Assembly (NCBI GenBank): GCA_025354865.1
Contig: JANXMB010000090.1
Coordinates: 1-42,844 of the forward strand
Direction of reading: 5' to 3'
Source of the DNA: Acetobacteraceae bacterium
Lineage (GTDB): Bacteria > Pseudomonadota > Alphaproteobacteria > Acetobacterales > Acetobacteraceae
DNA length: 42,844 nt
Position 1 is the stretch's first letter, and each line of letters opens with the position of its first letter. Position numbers and translations under genes: made by a program. The notes under the pieces are model-generated. The model did no database searches. It was not told the DNA's origin and saw only the letters and a list, made by a program, of their open reading frames with translations. Shown piece after piece: positions 9,058 to 17,077 of the stretch.

Positions 9058-9620
9058 ATGGTCTCAACTACGACGTTGCCGTTGGTGTAAACGCAGATTT
9101 GCGCCGCGATCCGCATCGCTTTGCGGGCGATGTCTTCGGCGCCCATTTCGGGGATGTCGATCAGCGCGCGCGCCGCCGAGAGGGCGAAATTGCCGCCGGA
9201 GCCGATGGCGATCAGGCCGTCTTCGGGTTCCAGCACGTCGCCGTTGCCGGTCAGGGTGTAGCTGTGGTGCTTGTCGGCGACCGCCATCATGGCTTCCAAC
9301 CGGCGCAGATAGCGATCGGTCCGCCAGTCCTTCGCCAATTCGACGCAGGCGCGTTCCAACTGGTTGGGAAAGCGTTCGAGCTTGGCTTCCAGCCGTTCCA
9401 GCAACGTGAAGGCGTCGGCGGTGGCGCCAGCGAAACCCGCCAGCACCGAACCGCCTGCCCCGATGCGCCGGACCTTGCGGGCGTTGCCCTTGACGATGGT
9501 CTGACCGAGGCTGACCTGACCGTCGCCGGCCATCGCCACCTTGCCGTCCCGGCGGACGCACAGGATGGTGGTGCCGTGCCAGCCGATCGGATCGGCTGGA
9601 TTGGATGATGTGTTCTGCAT
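9054..9620 (-). CDS. hslV: ATP-dependent protease peptidase subunit HslV
   Basis: A 188-residue proteasome-type threonine peptidase that forms a double hexamer partnered with HslU. The catalytic Thr is expected at residue 17, in WHGTTIL, so the protein carries a 16-residue propeptide that must be removed. Such extensions are usual in alphaproteobacteria and differ from the two-residue start of E. coli HslV. The blocks [14 protein letters not shown] and [14 protein letters not shown] are typical. I chose the ATG at 9620; the open frame extends a further 69 bases but without family similarity. hslV lies 65 bases after an acyl-CoA dehydrogenase gene on the same strand. Confidence 0.96.
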   Translation of the reverse strand: MQNTSSNPADPIGWHGTTILCVRRDGKVAMAGDGQVSLGQTIVKGNARKVRRIGAGGSVLAGFAGATADAFTLLERLEAKLERFPNQLERACVELAKDWRTDRYLRRLEAMMAVADKHHSYTLTGNGDVLEPEDGLIAIGSGGNFALSAARALIDIPEMGAEDIARKAMRIAAQICVYTNGNVVVETI

Positions 9621-9685
9621 GACGCTGCTAGATGGAGGTTCGATGCGGCCGGGGCAAGCCCTGGCCCCACCATATGCGATCCTGC

Positions 9686-10942
9686 TCACCCCACGAGATT
9701 GCGCGGCACGTCCTTGAACGGCTTCTCGGTGTCGCCGGTGCGTTCCCGCGGCATCTTCAGCACCCGCTCGCTGATGATGTTGCGCTGGATCTCATCGGTG
9801 CCACCGGCGATGGAGGTCGCGGGCACCGACACCAGGATTTCCGCGATCACCCCGTTCATCGGCCCGTCGTCCCCGGTCAGCAGCGCATCCGCCCCCGAAA
9901 TCTGCGTATGCACCCGCGCCGCCGCTCGGGCGATATGGCTGGACACCAGCTTGCCCAACGAGCCCTCGGGTCCTTGCGGCCGACCCTCCGCCTGCGCCGC
10001 GCGGGCGCGCCGCGCGGTCCACTCCGCCGCCTTGGACATCGTCAGCAGCTTGGCGATTTCCTGGCGCACCACGGGATCGGCGATTTTGCCGGTTTCCTTG
10101 GCCCGCGGCAGCACCAGATCGACCCGCCCGGCACGCTGCGGATACCATTTATACGGCTCCATCGTGGTGGCGATTTCGGCGCGTTCTTCCTCGTAGGCGC
10201 GTTCCGGTCGAGTGGACCCCTTGCCCCAGGTCCGCAGCCCGTCGGCGCCGCGCCGTTCGTGCATCAGGGTGGTGGTGGTCACCGCCCAGCCATCGCCGAC
10301 GGCCGAGACCAGAAATTCCGGCTGCACCGTGGCATCGCTGAGGAACACCTGGTTGAACGAGGCATGCCCGTTCATCTGCCGCAACGGATACACCGTCACG
10401 CCCGGCTGTTTCATGTCGATAATGAAATACGACAGGCCGGCGTGTTTTTTCGCGTCCCAATCGGTGCGGGCAAGCAACAGGCCCCAATGCGCCTTGTGCG
10501 CGCTGGTGGTCCAGACTTTCTGCCCGTTCACGATCCACTGATTGCCCTTCATCTCGGCCCGCGTCACCGCGCCCGCGACATCCGATCCGCTGCCGGGTTC
10601 GGAGAACAACTGGCACCAAGTATCCTCCCCGGTCATGATACGCATAAGGAATTTCTCCTTATGCATATCGGTGCCGTGCGCCAGAATCGTTGCGGCGGCG
10701 AGGACGCGGATCCCCGCCTCGGCCGGGCCGATGGCGCCGATACGCGCGAATTCTTCCTTGACGATGGGGACCAACCCGACGGGCAGGTCGCGGCCGTACC
10801 AACGGGATGGCCAATGCGGGTTGCCCCAGCCGGATTCGGCCAGCTTGTGCCGCCATTCCACCAGTCCCAGATTCGGGTCCCAGTTGGCGGTCAGCCAGGC
10901 CCGGCATTCGGCGCGGACGGTGTCTTCGTTCAATTCGGTCAT
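9686..10942 (-). CDS. Acyl-CoA dehydrogenase family protein, partner 1
   Basis: A 418-residue flavoprotein of the acyl-CoA dehydrogenase fold, which introduces a double bond alpha-beta to the CoA thioester and passes electrons to ETF. The middle-domain signature [15 protein letters not shown] is at 110-124, and the C-terminal [16 protein letters not shown] block is intact. A strong AAGGAG precedes the ATG at 10942; the upstream extension of the frame lies in the previous gene. It follows a second, divergent acyl-CoA dehydrogenase gene with 11 bases between. Such adjacent unequal pairs form alpha2-beta2 enzymes in steroid side-chain degradation (the FadE26-FadE29 type). A heteromer is therefore likely but inferred. 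The substrate is unknown. Confidence 0.9.
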   Translation of the reverse strand: MTELNEDTVRAECRAWLTANWDPNLGLVEWRHKLAESGWGNPHWPSRWYGRDLPVGLVPIVKEEFARIGAIGPAEAGIRVLAAATILAHGTDMHKEKFLMRIMTGEDTWCQLFSEPGSGSDVAGAVTRAEMKGNQWIVNGQKVWTTSAHKAHWGLLLARTDWDAKKHAGLSYFIIDMKQPGVTVYPLRQMNGHASFNQVFLSDATVQPEFLVSAVGDGWAVTTTTLMHERRGADGLRTWGKGSTRPERAYEEERAEIATTMEPYKWYPQRAGRVDLVLPRAKETGKIADPVVRQEIAKLLTMSKAAEWTARRARAAQAEGRPQGPEGSLGKLVSSHIARAAARVHTQISGADALLTGDDGPMNGVIAEILVSVPATSIAGGTDEIQRNIISERVLKMPRERTGDTEKPFKDVPRNLVG

Positions 10943-10953
10943 GGTCCGCTCCT

Positions 10954-12051
10954 TCATTCCGCCCAATGCTTCATCATGTTCTCGCGATGGTAGAACGCAT
11001 CGCCGAACAAAACGTCGGAGCTTTTGCCGCGCTTGTACCAAAGATGGGTGTCGTTATCCCAGGTAAACCCGATCCCACCGTGAATTTGGATCGCATGCGT
11101 GGCGGTCTGCGAATAGGCATCCGACGCGCAGGCCTTGGCCAGCGATGCGGTCGCGGCGATATCGGCATCGCCCTCATCCAAGGCGGCGGCGGCGTAATAG
11201 GCGGCGGATTTCGCCAGTTCCACGTCCAGCAGCATATCCGCTGCCTTGTGCTTCATCGACTGGAACGACGCGATCGGCTTGCCGAACTGCATGCGCATCA
11301 TCGCGTAGGCGAGCGAATCCTCCCGCAGGCGTTCCGCGCCGCCGACCATTTCGTTGGACAGGCAAACGGCCGCCTCGATCGCCAGTTTTTCGTAGGCGCC
11401 TTCGGCCGAACCCAGGAAGGTCGATTCGACGTCGGAAAATTCCAGGCGGGCGAGTTTGCGGGTCGGGTCCATGGTTTTGAGCAGACGCCGGGTCAGGCCG
11501 GCGGCATTGCCGTCCACGGTGTAGAACGCCAGCCCGGACGGGCCGCGCGCCAACACGACGATCAGATCGGCGGTGTGCCCGTCCAGCACGAAGCTTTTGT
11601 GCCCGTTCAACCGGCCGGTGGCCGAGGCTGTCAGGGTGGTGGCGGCGGCTTCCCACGATCCGCCGTCCTCGGCCGCCGCCAGCGTCGCCACCGTTTTCCC
11701 CGACGCAATGCCGGGCAGCAGCGCCGCTTTGCGTTCATCGGAACCGGCATGCAGGATCGCGCCGGCCGCCAGCACGGTGGTGGCGAAATAGGGGGCGCAA
11801 ACCAAGGCGCGGCCCATTTCTTCCAGCACGATGCAATGCTCCCCGAAGCCGAAGCCGTGGCCGCCGTATTCTTCGGGAATGCGCACCGCCGCCAGACCGA
11901 GGTCGGCGTTCAGGGCTTGCCAACCCTCTCGCTCCCACCCGGCATCGGTTTCCATCAGGCGACGGGTTTCTTTGATCGGCGCGCGATCGGCCAGATAGCG
12001 GCGTAGGTTGGAGCGGAACTCGTCCTGCTCGCTGGAAAAACTGAATTTCAT
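10954..12051 (-). CDS. Acyl-CoA dehydrogenase family protein, partner 2
   Basis: A 365-residue acyl-CoA dehydrogenase with the N-terminal helical domain (RIPEEYGGHGFGFGEHCIVL near 57-76), a shortened and less conserved middle domain, and a C-terminal domain with RMQFGKPIASFQSMKH and IQIHGGIGFTWDND. The middle-domain signature seen in its partner is weak here (AAEDGGSWEAAA), which fits the lesser subunit of a heteromeric enzyme. An AGAGGGAC lies before the ATG. It opens the dehydrogenase pair, 65 bases after the upstream SDR gene. That gap carries a 6-bp hairpin. Confidence 0.88.
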   Translation of the reverse strand: MKFSFSSEQDEFRSNLRRYLADRAPIKETRRLMETDAGWEREGWQALNADLGLAAVRIPEEYGGHGFGFGEHCIVLEEMGRALVCAPYFATTVLAAGAILHAGSDERKAALLPGIASGKTVATLAAAEDGGSWEAAATTLTASATGRLNGHKSFVLDGHTADLIVVLARGPSGLAFYTVDGNAAGLTRRLLKTMDPTRKLARLEFSDVESTFLGSAEGAYEKLAIEAAVCLSNEMVGGAERLREDSLAYAMMRMQFGKPIASFQSMKHKAADMLLDVELAKSAAYYAAAALDEGDADIAATASLAKACASDAYSQTATHAIQIHGGIGFTWDNDTHLWYKRGKSSDVLFGDAFYHRENMMKHWAE

Positions 12052-12067
12052 CGAACGTCCCTCTTGT

Positions 12068-12087
12068 CCCGCGCAGTGTAACGCGGG
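12068..12087 (-). promoter_or_regulatory. Leader hairpin before the acyl-CoA dehydrogenase pair
   Basis: Perfect arms CCCGCG (12068-12073) and CGCGGG (12082-12087) around an 8-nt loop, 16 bases from the start of the first dehydrogenase gene. No T-run follows on either strand, so it is not a standard terminator. Upstream on the minus strand is an AT-rich TTTATATCC that could hold a -10 box. Role unproven. Confidence 0.35.
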
Positions 12088-12116
12088 CCGGATATAAATC
12101 TACCGCATGCCCGCCT

Positions 12117-12872
12117 TTATCGCATTCCCTGGGCGCCGTTGACCTGCATGATCTGCGCCGTCACCCAATTCGCCGCCGGGGACGCCAGGAACACCACAAC
12201 ACGGGCCACTTCCTCCGGCGTGCCGAGGCGCCCGAACGGAATATTGGCCAGGATACGGGCATACAGTTCCGGCGCGTCGGTTTTGCGCTGTTCCCACGAA
12301 CCGCCGGGGAATTCGATCGAGCCGGGGGCGATGCTATTCACCCGGATGCGCTTCGCCGCCAAGGCCACCGCCGAGGACTTTGTGTAGTGGATCACCGCCG
12401 CCTTCGACGCGCCGTAAGCGGGATTTCGCACGGCGGGGTTGATCCCTGAGCCGGAGGAAATGTTGATAATCGCGGGGTCGCGGCCCTGTTCCAGGAACGG
12501 CACAGCCTCCCGCGTGGCGCGCACGGTGGCCAGCAGATCGACCGAAAGACTGGCTTCCCAGCTTGCCTCGTCGTCCGCCCGCCCGAAGCCCGAGGCATTG
12601 TTGATCAGGATATCGATCCCCCCGCCCAGCGCCGCCGCCGCTGCCGGCATATAGGCGACAATGGCCGCGTTGTCGGCCAGATCGCACGACGCCGCGTGGA
12701 CCGTCCCGCCGAGGGCGGCGATCTCGCGTCGCGCCGATTCCAGCGCTTCGACGCCGCGGGCGCAGATCGACACTGCACAGCCTTCCGCCGCAAATCCCAG
12801 CGCGATCGCTTTGCCGATGCCCTTGCTGCCACCGGCCACCACCACGCGCCGGCCCTTCAGTCCCAATTCCAC
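12117..12872 (-). CDS. SDR family oxidoreductase
   Basis: A 251-residue classical short-chain dehydrogenase/reductase. The nucleotide-binding loop is AGGSKGIG at 13-20 (an unusual A in place of the usual T). NNASG is at 91-95, the catalytic serine is in ISSGSG near 139-140, and Tyr153 and Lys157 are in YGASK. The C-terminal VNGAQGMR end is typical. The start is GTG at 12872, preceded by AAGGGGGCGGGG. It heads the minus-strand run that continues into the acyl-CoA dehydrogenases, so oxidation or reduction of a hydroxy/keto-acyl intermediate is plausible. The substrate cannot be assigned. Confidence 0.88.
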   Translation of the reverse strand: MELGLKGRRVVVAGGSKGIGKAIALGFAAEGCAVSICARGVEALESARREIAALGGTVHAASCDLADNAAIVAYMPAAAAALGGGIDILINNASGFGRADDEASWEASLSVDLLATVRATREAVPFLEQGRDPAIINISSGSGINPAVRNPAYGASKAAVIHYTKSSAVALAAKRIRVNSIAPGSIEFPGGSWEQRKTDAPELYARILANIPFGRLGTPEEVARVVVFLASPAANWVTAQIMQVNGAQGMR

Positions 12873-12886
12873 GCGCCCCGCCCCCT

Positions 12887-12914
12887 TCTATGTTCCCGCG
12901 TCTATGTTCCCGCT
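12887..12914. repeat. Two 14-bp direct repeats in a divergent promoter region
   Basis: TCTATGTTCCCGC occurs at 12887-12899 and again at 12901-12913, a period of 14. It lies in the 88-bp space between the divergent SDR and GST genes, where both promoters must lie. It could be a tandem operator or a simple slippage duplication. Confidence 0.5.
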
Positions 12915-12960
12915 CAGGATGCGCTAAGCTCGCCATCGCGCCAACAGAGGACACCGGACC

Positions 12961-13635
12961 ATGATCTCGTTTTATTACAATCTCGCGCCGAACCCGACCA
13001 AAGTGGCCTTGTGCCTGGAAGAAATGGGGTTGCCCTACGAATTGGTGCCGGTCGATACCCGCAAGGGGGAGCAGCACCTGCCCGCATTCCTGGCCATCAA
13101 CCCCAATGCCAAGCTGCCGGCGATCGTGGACGACGGCACCACGGTGTTCGATAGCAACGCGATCCTACTGTATCTCGGCGAGAAAACCGGCCAGTTCATG
13201 TCGCCCGATCGTGGCGCGTTGCTGTCCTGGACGATGTTCGTTGCGTCCGGCATCGGCCCCTATTCCGGTCAGGCGGTGCATTTCAAGAATGTCGCCCCCG
13301 AACCCAAGGAATACGCCGTCAACCGTTATGTGTTCGAGGCCAAGCGCCATTGGGGCATTCTGAACGATCGGCTTGCGCAAAATCGTTTCATGCTGGGCGA
13401 TACTTACACGATCGTCGATATGGCGGTGTGGGGCTGGTCGCGGCTGGTGCCGTTCGTTCTCGGGCCGGACGCATTCGACGCGCTGCCGCATGTGAAACGA
13501 CACCTCGACGAAATCTCCGCTCGGCCGGCCGCCGCGCGCGCGCTGGCGCTGAAAGATCGTCATGCGTTCAAGGCCGAGATGGACGACGCCGCGCGCATCG
13601 CGATGTTCCCCCATCTGGCCGTCAAAACGGCCTGA
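12961..13635 (+). CDS. Glutathione S-transferase family protein
   Basis: A 224-residue GST-fold protein: N-terminal thioredoxin-like domain (residues 1-80) and an all-helical C-terminal domain. The segment NPTKVALCLEEMGLPYEL is followed by the glutathione-binding NAKLPAIVDDG and the DSNAILLYLGEKTG element. The N-terminal motif resembles the YfcG/YghU-like bacterial GSTs. These enzymes conjugate or reduce substrates with glutathione; the substrate is not predictable. A GAGGAC lies about 9 nt before the ATG. The stop is 4 bases from the next gene (MmgE/PrpD), so these are co-transcribed. Confidence 0.88.
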   Translation: MISFYYNLAPNPTKVALCLEEMGLPYELVPVDTRKGEQHLPAFLAINPNAKLPAIVDDGTTVFDSNAILLYLGEKTGQFMSPDRGALLSWTMFVASGIGPYSGQAVHFKNVAPEPKEYAVNRYVFEAKRHWGILNDRLAQNRFMLGDTYTIVDMAVWGWSRLVPFVLGPDAFDALPHVKRHLDEISARPAAARALALKDRHAFKAEMDDAARIAMFPHLAVKTA

Positions 13636-13639
13636 CGCC

Positions 13640-14971
13640 ATGACCGCCACCGAGGTACTGGGCCGGTTCGTCGCCGAATCGGAATGGACGGACCTGACCG
13701 ACACGCTGCGCCACCAAGGCCGCCGATCGCTGCTGAATTCCATCGGCTGCGCCTTGGGTGTTGCGCAGTCGGACCCGGTGGCGATGGCGGTCCGCACGCT
13801 GCTGCCCCTCAGCGGGGCCGACCGCACGACGGTGTTCGGGCGGTCGGAGCGGCTGGATGTGCTGGGGGCGGCCTTCGTCAACGCGATCGGCGCCAATTTG
13901 TTGGACTACGACGATACCCACCTGCGCACCGTCATCCACCCCGCCGCCCCCGTCGCGCCGGTCGTGCTGGCGTTGGCCGAGCAGCGGGGATTGTCGGGCG
14001 CGGCGGCGTTGCATGCGTTCGTTTTGGGGATGGAAGTCGCCTGCCGCATCGGCAACGCCGTTTCGCCCATGCATTATTCCCGTGGCTGGCACATCACATC
14101 CACCTGCGGCATTTTCGGCGCGGCAGCGGCAGCAGCAAAGTTGCTGAGCCTGACAGCGGATCAAACGGCGCACGCGATCGGACTGGCGGCCTCGGCTTCG
14201 GCGGGCGTCGTTGAGAATCTGCCGAGCGCGGGGAAGAACTTGAGTGTGGGGAATGCGGCGCGCAATGGGTTGTTTGCCGCCTTGCTCGCGCAACAGGGCT
14301 ACACCGCCGCGCCGGCCGCCCTGGAAGGCCCGCTGGGTTGGGCGCGCGCGATGGGCGATGTGCCGGCGACCGGCGAAATTGTCGGCGACCTCGGCACGCG
14401 GTGGGAAGCTGCTGCCAACACCTATAAGCCTTACCCCTGCGGCATCGTCATGCACGCGGTGATCGATGCGTGCCTGCAACTGCGGCGCGACCACGATCTG
14501 CGCGCCGAGGATATCGTTGCCGTTTCGGTATCCGGCGACCAATTATTGCTAGATCGCGGCGATCGGACGGTGGCGAACGAACGCGATGCCCGCGTCAGTA
14601 TCCATCATTGCGCTGCCGTTTCCTTCATGTTCGGCAAAGCCGGGCTGGCGGAATTCGAAGACGCAACGGCAAGCGACCCCGCTGTCGCCGCCTTCCGATC
14701 CCGTTGCCAGGCCGTACTGGATGCCGCAAGCCCGCGCGGGGCGGCAACCGCAACGGTCCGCACCGCCGACGGACGCAGCTTGACCGCCACCGTGCAGCAC
14801 CCAAAAGGCAGCCAGCAACAGCCGCTTTCGGACACCGAGATCGAGGCGAAATTCCGCGACTCCGCTGCCTATGGCGGGTTTGCCGGCCCGATCGATGCCG
14901 CGATCGCCGCCATCTGGACGATCGACACCGCGCCCGATATCGCGCCGATCGTGGCGCTGCTGAAATCGTAA
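13640..14971 (+). CDS. MmgE/PrpD family protein, copy 1
   Basis: A 443-residue member of the MmgE/PrpD family, whose characterised members are 2-methylcitrate dehydratase and cis-aconitate decarboxylase. Family landmarks are the LLDYDDTHLRTVIHPAAPV block near residues 92-110 (with the active-site Asp-His pairs), MHYSRGWHITSTCGIFGAAA near 150, SAGKNLSVGNAARNG near 198 and YKPYPCGIVMHAVIDA near 261. The ATG at 13640 is 4 bases after the GST stop. No prpB or prpC is nearby, so methylcitrate metabolism is not indicated. A dehydratase or isomerase step on an unknown polycarboxylate is the safe call. Confidence 0.88.
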   Translation: MTATEVLGRFVAESEWTDLTDTLRHQGRRSLLNSIGCALGVAQSDPVAMAVRTLLPLSGADRTTVFGRSERLDVLGAAFVNAIGANLLDYDDTHLRTVIHPAAPVAPVVLALAEQRGLSGAAALHAFVLGMEVACRIGNAVSPMHYSRGWHITSTCGIFGAAAAAAKLLSLTADQTAHAIGLAASASAGVVENLPSAGKNLSVGNAARNGLFAALLAQQGYTAAPAALEGPLGWARAMGDVPATGEIVGDLGTRWEAAANTYKPYPCGIVMHAVIDACLQLRRDHDLRAEDIVAVSVSGDQLLLDRGDRTVANERDARVSIHHCAAVSFMFGKAGLAEFEDATASDPAVAAFRSRCQAVLDAASPRGAATATVRTADGRSLTATVQHPKGSQQQPLSDTEIEAKFRDSAAYGGFAGPIDAAIAAIWTIDTAPDIAPIVALLKS

Positions 14972-14996
14972 AATAATTGGAACGAACGAGGAAACC

Positions 14997-15770
14997 ATGA
15001 ACCTGCAAGGAAAAGTCTGCGTCGTCACTGGCGCGGCCAGCGGCATCGGGGAGGCCGTCGCCCGCGCCTTCGTCGCCGCCGGAGCCGCCGGTGTCGTCGT
15101 CGCCGATACCAATCGGGAACAATTGGCTCGGGTTGCCGCCGAAATCGGTGCGCTCGCAGTGCCGACCGACGTGTCGAAGGAAGCCGACATCGTCGCCCTG
15201 ATCGCGGCGGCCGAGACCCGGTTCGGCCCGATCGACGTATTCTACTCCAACGCCGGCATCTCCCGCGCGGGCATGGAAGACGCGCCGGACGCAGATTGGG
15301 ACTTGAACTGGCGCATCCATGTCATGAGCCACGTCTTCGCCGCCCGCGCCCTTGTGCCCGGCATGCTCGCCCGCGGCGCCGGCTACCTGATCAACACCGC
15401 ATCCGCCGCCGGGCTGCTGGCGTCGATGAATTCCATGGCGTACGGCGTCACCAAAAGCGCGGCCGTGGCGTTAGCGGAACATCTGGCGATCCAATATGGC
15501 GACAAGGGCATTCGGGTGTCGGTGTTGTGCCCGCAAGCCGTGCAAACCGGCATGACCAGCGGCCGGCCCGGCGCGGCCAGCGTCGATGGCACTATGACCG
15601 CGCCGGAGGTCGCCAAAATCGTTGTGGAAGCGATAGAAGCCGAACGGTTCCTGATCCTGTCGCACGAAACGGTGCACGACTACGAGGCGCGCAAAGTGTC
15701 CAACCGGGATCGCTGGCTGACCGGCATGCGCCGCCTGCGCAACAAGATCTACGGCACCCCGGCGGCCTGA
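14997..15770 (+). CDS. SDR family oxidoreductase, probably NAD-dependent
   Basis: A 257-residue classical SDR. TGAASGIG at 11-18 binds the dinucleotide, and Asp37 at the end of the second strand (VVADTNR) points to NAD rather than NADP. The catalytic set is Ser136 (NTASAAG), Tyr149 and Lys153 (YGVTK). A GAGGAAA lies just before the ATG. It is 25 bases downstream of the MmgE/PrpD gene and closes the GST-PrpD-SDR operon. It converges with a CoA-transferase gene 22 bases away. Substrate unknown. Confidence 0.88.
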   Translation: MNLQGKVCVVTGAASGIGEAVARAFVAAGAAGVVVADTNREQLARVAAEIGALAVPTDVSKEADIVALIAAAETRFGPIDVFYSNAGISRAGMEDAPDADWDLNWRIHVMSHVFAARALVPGMLARGAGYLINTASAAGLLASMNSMAYGVTKSAAVALAEHLAIQYGDKGIRVSVLCPQAVQTGMTSGRPGAASVDGTMTAPEVAKIVVEAIEAERFLILSHETVHDYEARKVSNRDRWLTGMRRLRNKIYGTPAA

Positions 15771-15792
15771 AACAAACGCCGGGGAACGCGAT

Positions 15793-16986
15793 CTAAAGAG
15801 AACGAGCCGCCTTCGCATCGATCAGCGCCGCGATTTCTGCGTCGCTGAACCCGACCTCGGCCAGGATCTCCGCCGTGTGCTCCCCCAACAAGGGCACCGG
15901 CCGAGCAATGGCGGCCGGCGTGTCGGAGAAGCGGGTGGGGGGACGGGCGAGACGGACCCGCCCCTGCGTCGGGTGATCCAGCACCGGGAACATCTCCACC
16001 GCTTTCAAATGCGGCTGCTCGGTTACCTCCGCCATCCGGGTGAACGAGGTATGCGGCACATCGATACGGAGCAGCAATGCCTCCCATTCCGCGCTGGTGC
16101 GGGTCTGCGAGATTTCCCGCATTTTGGCATAGATCGCGCCGACGTTCCGGTTGCGCAACACGGGGTCGTTGACGCCGAATTCCTCGATGAGTTCGGGATG
16201 GCCCACCGCCTCAAAAAACGCGCACCAATTGGCGGCGGAATACGGCAGCATGGTCAACCAGCCGTCCTTGGTGCGCGCCGGTTTGCGTTCCCGCATGCGC
16301 TTATAGACCGGCGGGCCGACCGGGGGTTCGTAACTAAGTCCGCCCATCATCTCGACGCTGTTGAACGCCGCCAATGTTTCCAGCATGGGCACTTCGACCA
16401 TCTGGCCTTCGCCGCTTTGCGTGCGTTGAAACAGCGCGGCGCAGACCGCCGAAACCATTGCCATACCGGTCAGTTTATCCGCCACCAAACTGGGAACGAA
16501 TTGCGGTTCGTCGTCCGAACCCATGGCGCTGGCAAAACCGCTGGCGGCCTGGATGATTTCGTCGAACGCCGGACGCGCGCGCCACGGCCCGTCCTGGCCG
16601 AAGCCGGTTGCGACCGCGAAAATAATACGCGGATTGAGCGCTTTGCACGCCTCGTACCCGAAGCCCAGGCGGTTCATCCCAGCCGGTCGAATATTGGTAA
16701 CGATCGCATCGGCCGTCGGGATCAGGCGGCGCAGGGCGTCTTTCCCGCCCTCGGTTTTCAGATCGAGCGCAACCGAGCGCTTGTTGCGGTTCAATTGCAT
16801 GAAATTGGCCGCCATGCCGCGATTGCGGAACAGGCCAGAATTGCGGGCGGTGTCGCCGTTCAGCCCTTCGATCTTGATCACGTCGGCGCCCCAGTCGCCC
16901 AAAGTCTGGGTGGCGAAGGGACCCAACACAACGGTTGTCAGGTCGAGAATGCGGATGCCCTTGAGCGGGCCGGTTGCTTCGGTCAT
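15793..16986 (-). CDS. CaiB/BaiF family CoA-transferase, copy 1
   Basis: A 397-residue class III CoA-transferase, which moves CoA between carboxylic acids through an aspartyl-CoA anhydride mechanism. The catalytic aspartate is probably Asp142 in PAFDEIIQAASG. The N-terminal GIRILDLTTVVLGP, GADVIKIEG and NRNKRSVALDLK segments are family hallmarks. The chosen ATG at 16986 gives the family N-terminus; the frame is open 105 bases further but unsupported. It is divergent from a GMC oxidoreductase gene over 91 bases, which suggests shared control. It probably activates an acid product for the CoA-dependent steps encoded nearby. Confidence 0.9.
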   Translation of the reverse strand: MTEATGPLKGIRILDLTTVVLGPFATQTLGDWGADVIKIEGLNGDTARNSGLFRNRGMAANFMQLNRNKRSVALDLKTEGGKDALRRLIPTADAIVTNIRPAGMNRLGFGYEACKALNPRIIFAVATGFGQDGPWRARPAFDEIIQAASGFASAMGSDDEPQFVPSLVADKLTGMAMVSAVCAALFQRTQSGEGQMVEVPMLETLAAFNSVEMMGGLSYEPPVGPPVYKRMRERKPARTKDGWLTMLPYSAANWCAFFEAVGHPELIEEFGVNDPVLRNRNVGAIYAKMREISQTRTSAEWEALLLRIDVPHTSFTRMAEVTEQPHLKAVEMFPVLDHPTQGRVRLARPPTRFSDTPAAIARPVPLLGEHTAEILAEVGFSDAEIAALIDAKAARSL

Positions 16987-17077
16987 GGTTTCGTCCGTGG
17001 TTCCGTTCGGTCCGACCCAGGATAGTCGCGCCGTGCCTGCAAGGGAAACGGGCCGAAAAAACAGAGAGGAAACAGCA

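Noticed and set aside
13640-14971. Assignment as 2-methylcitrate dehydratase PrpD
   Set aside because: No prpB, prpC or acnD is in the region, and the family includes several other activities.
15793-16986. Assignment as carnitine CoA-transferase CaiB
   Set aside because: No cai operon partners are present, and the family is too broad for a specific substrate.
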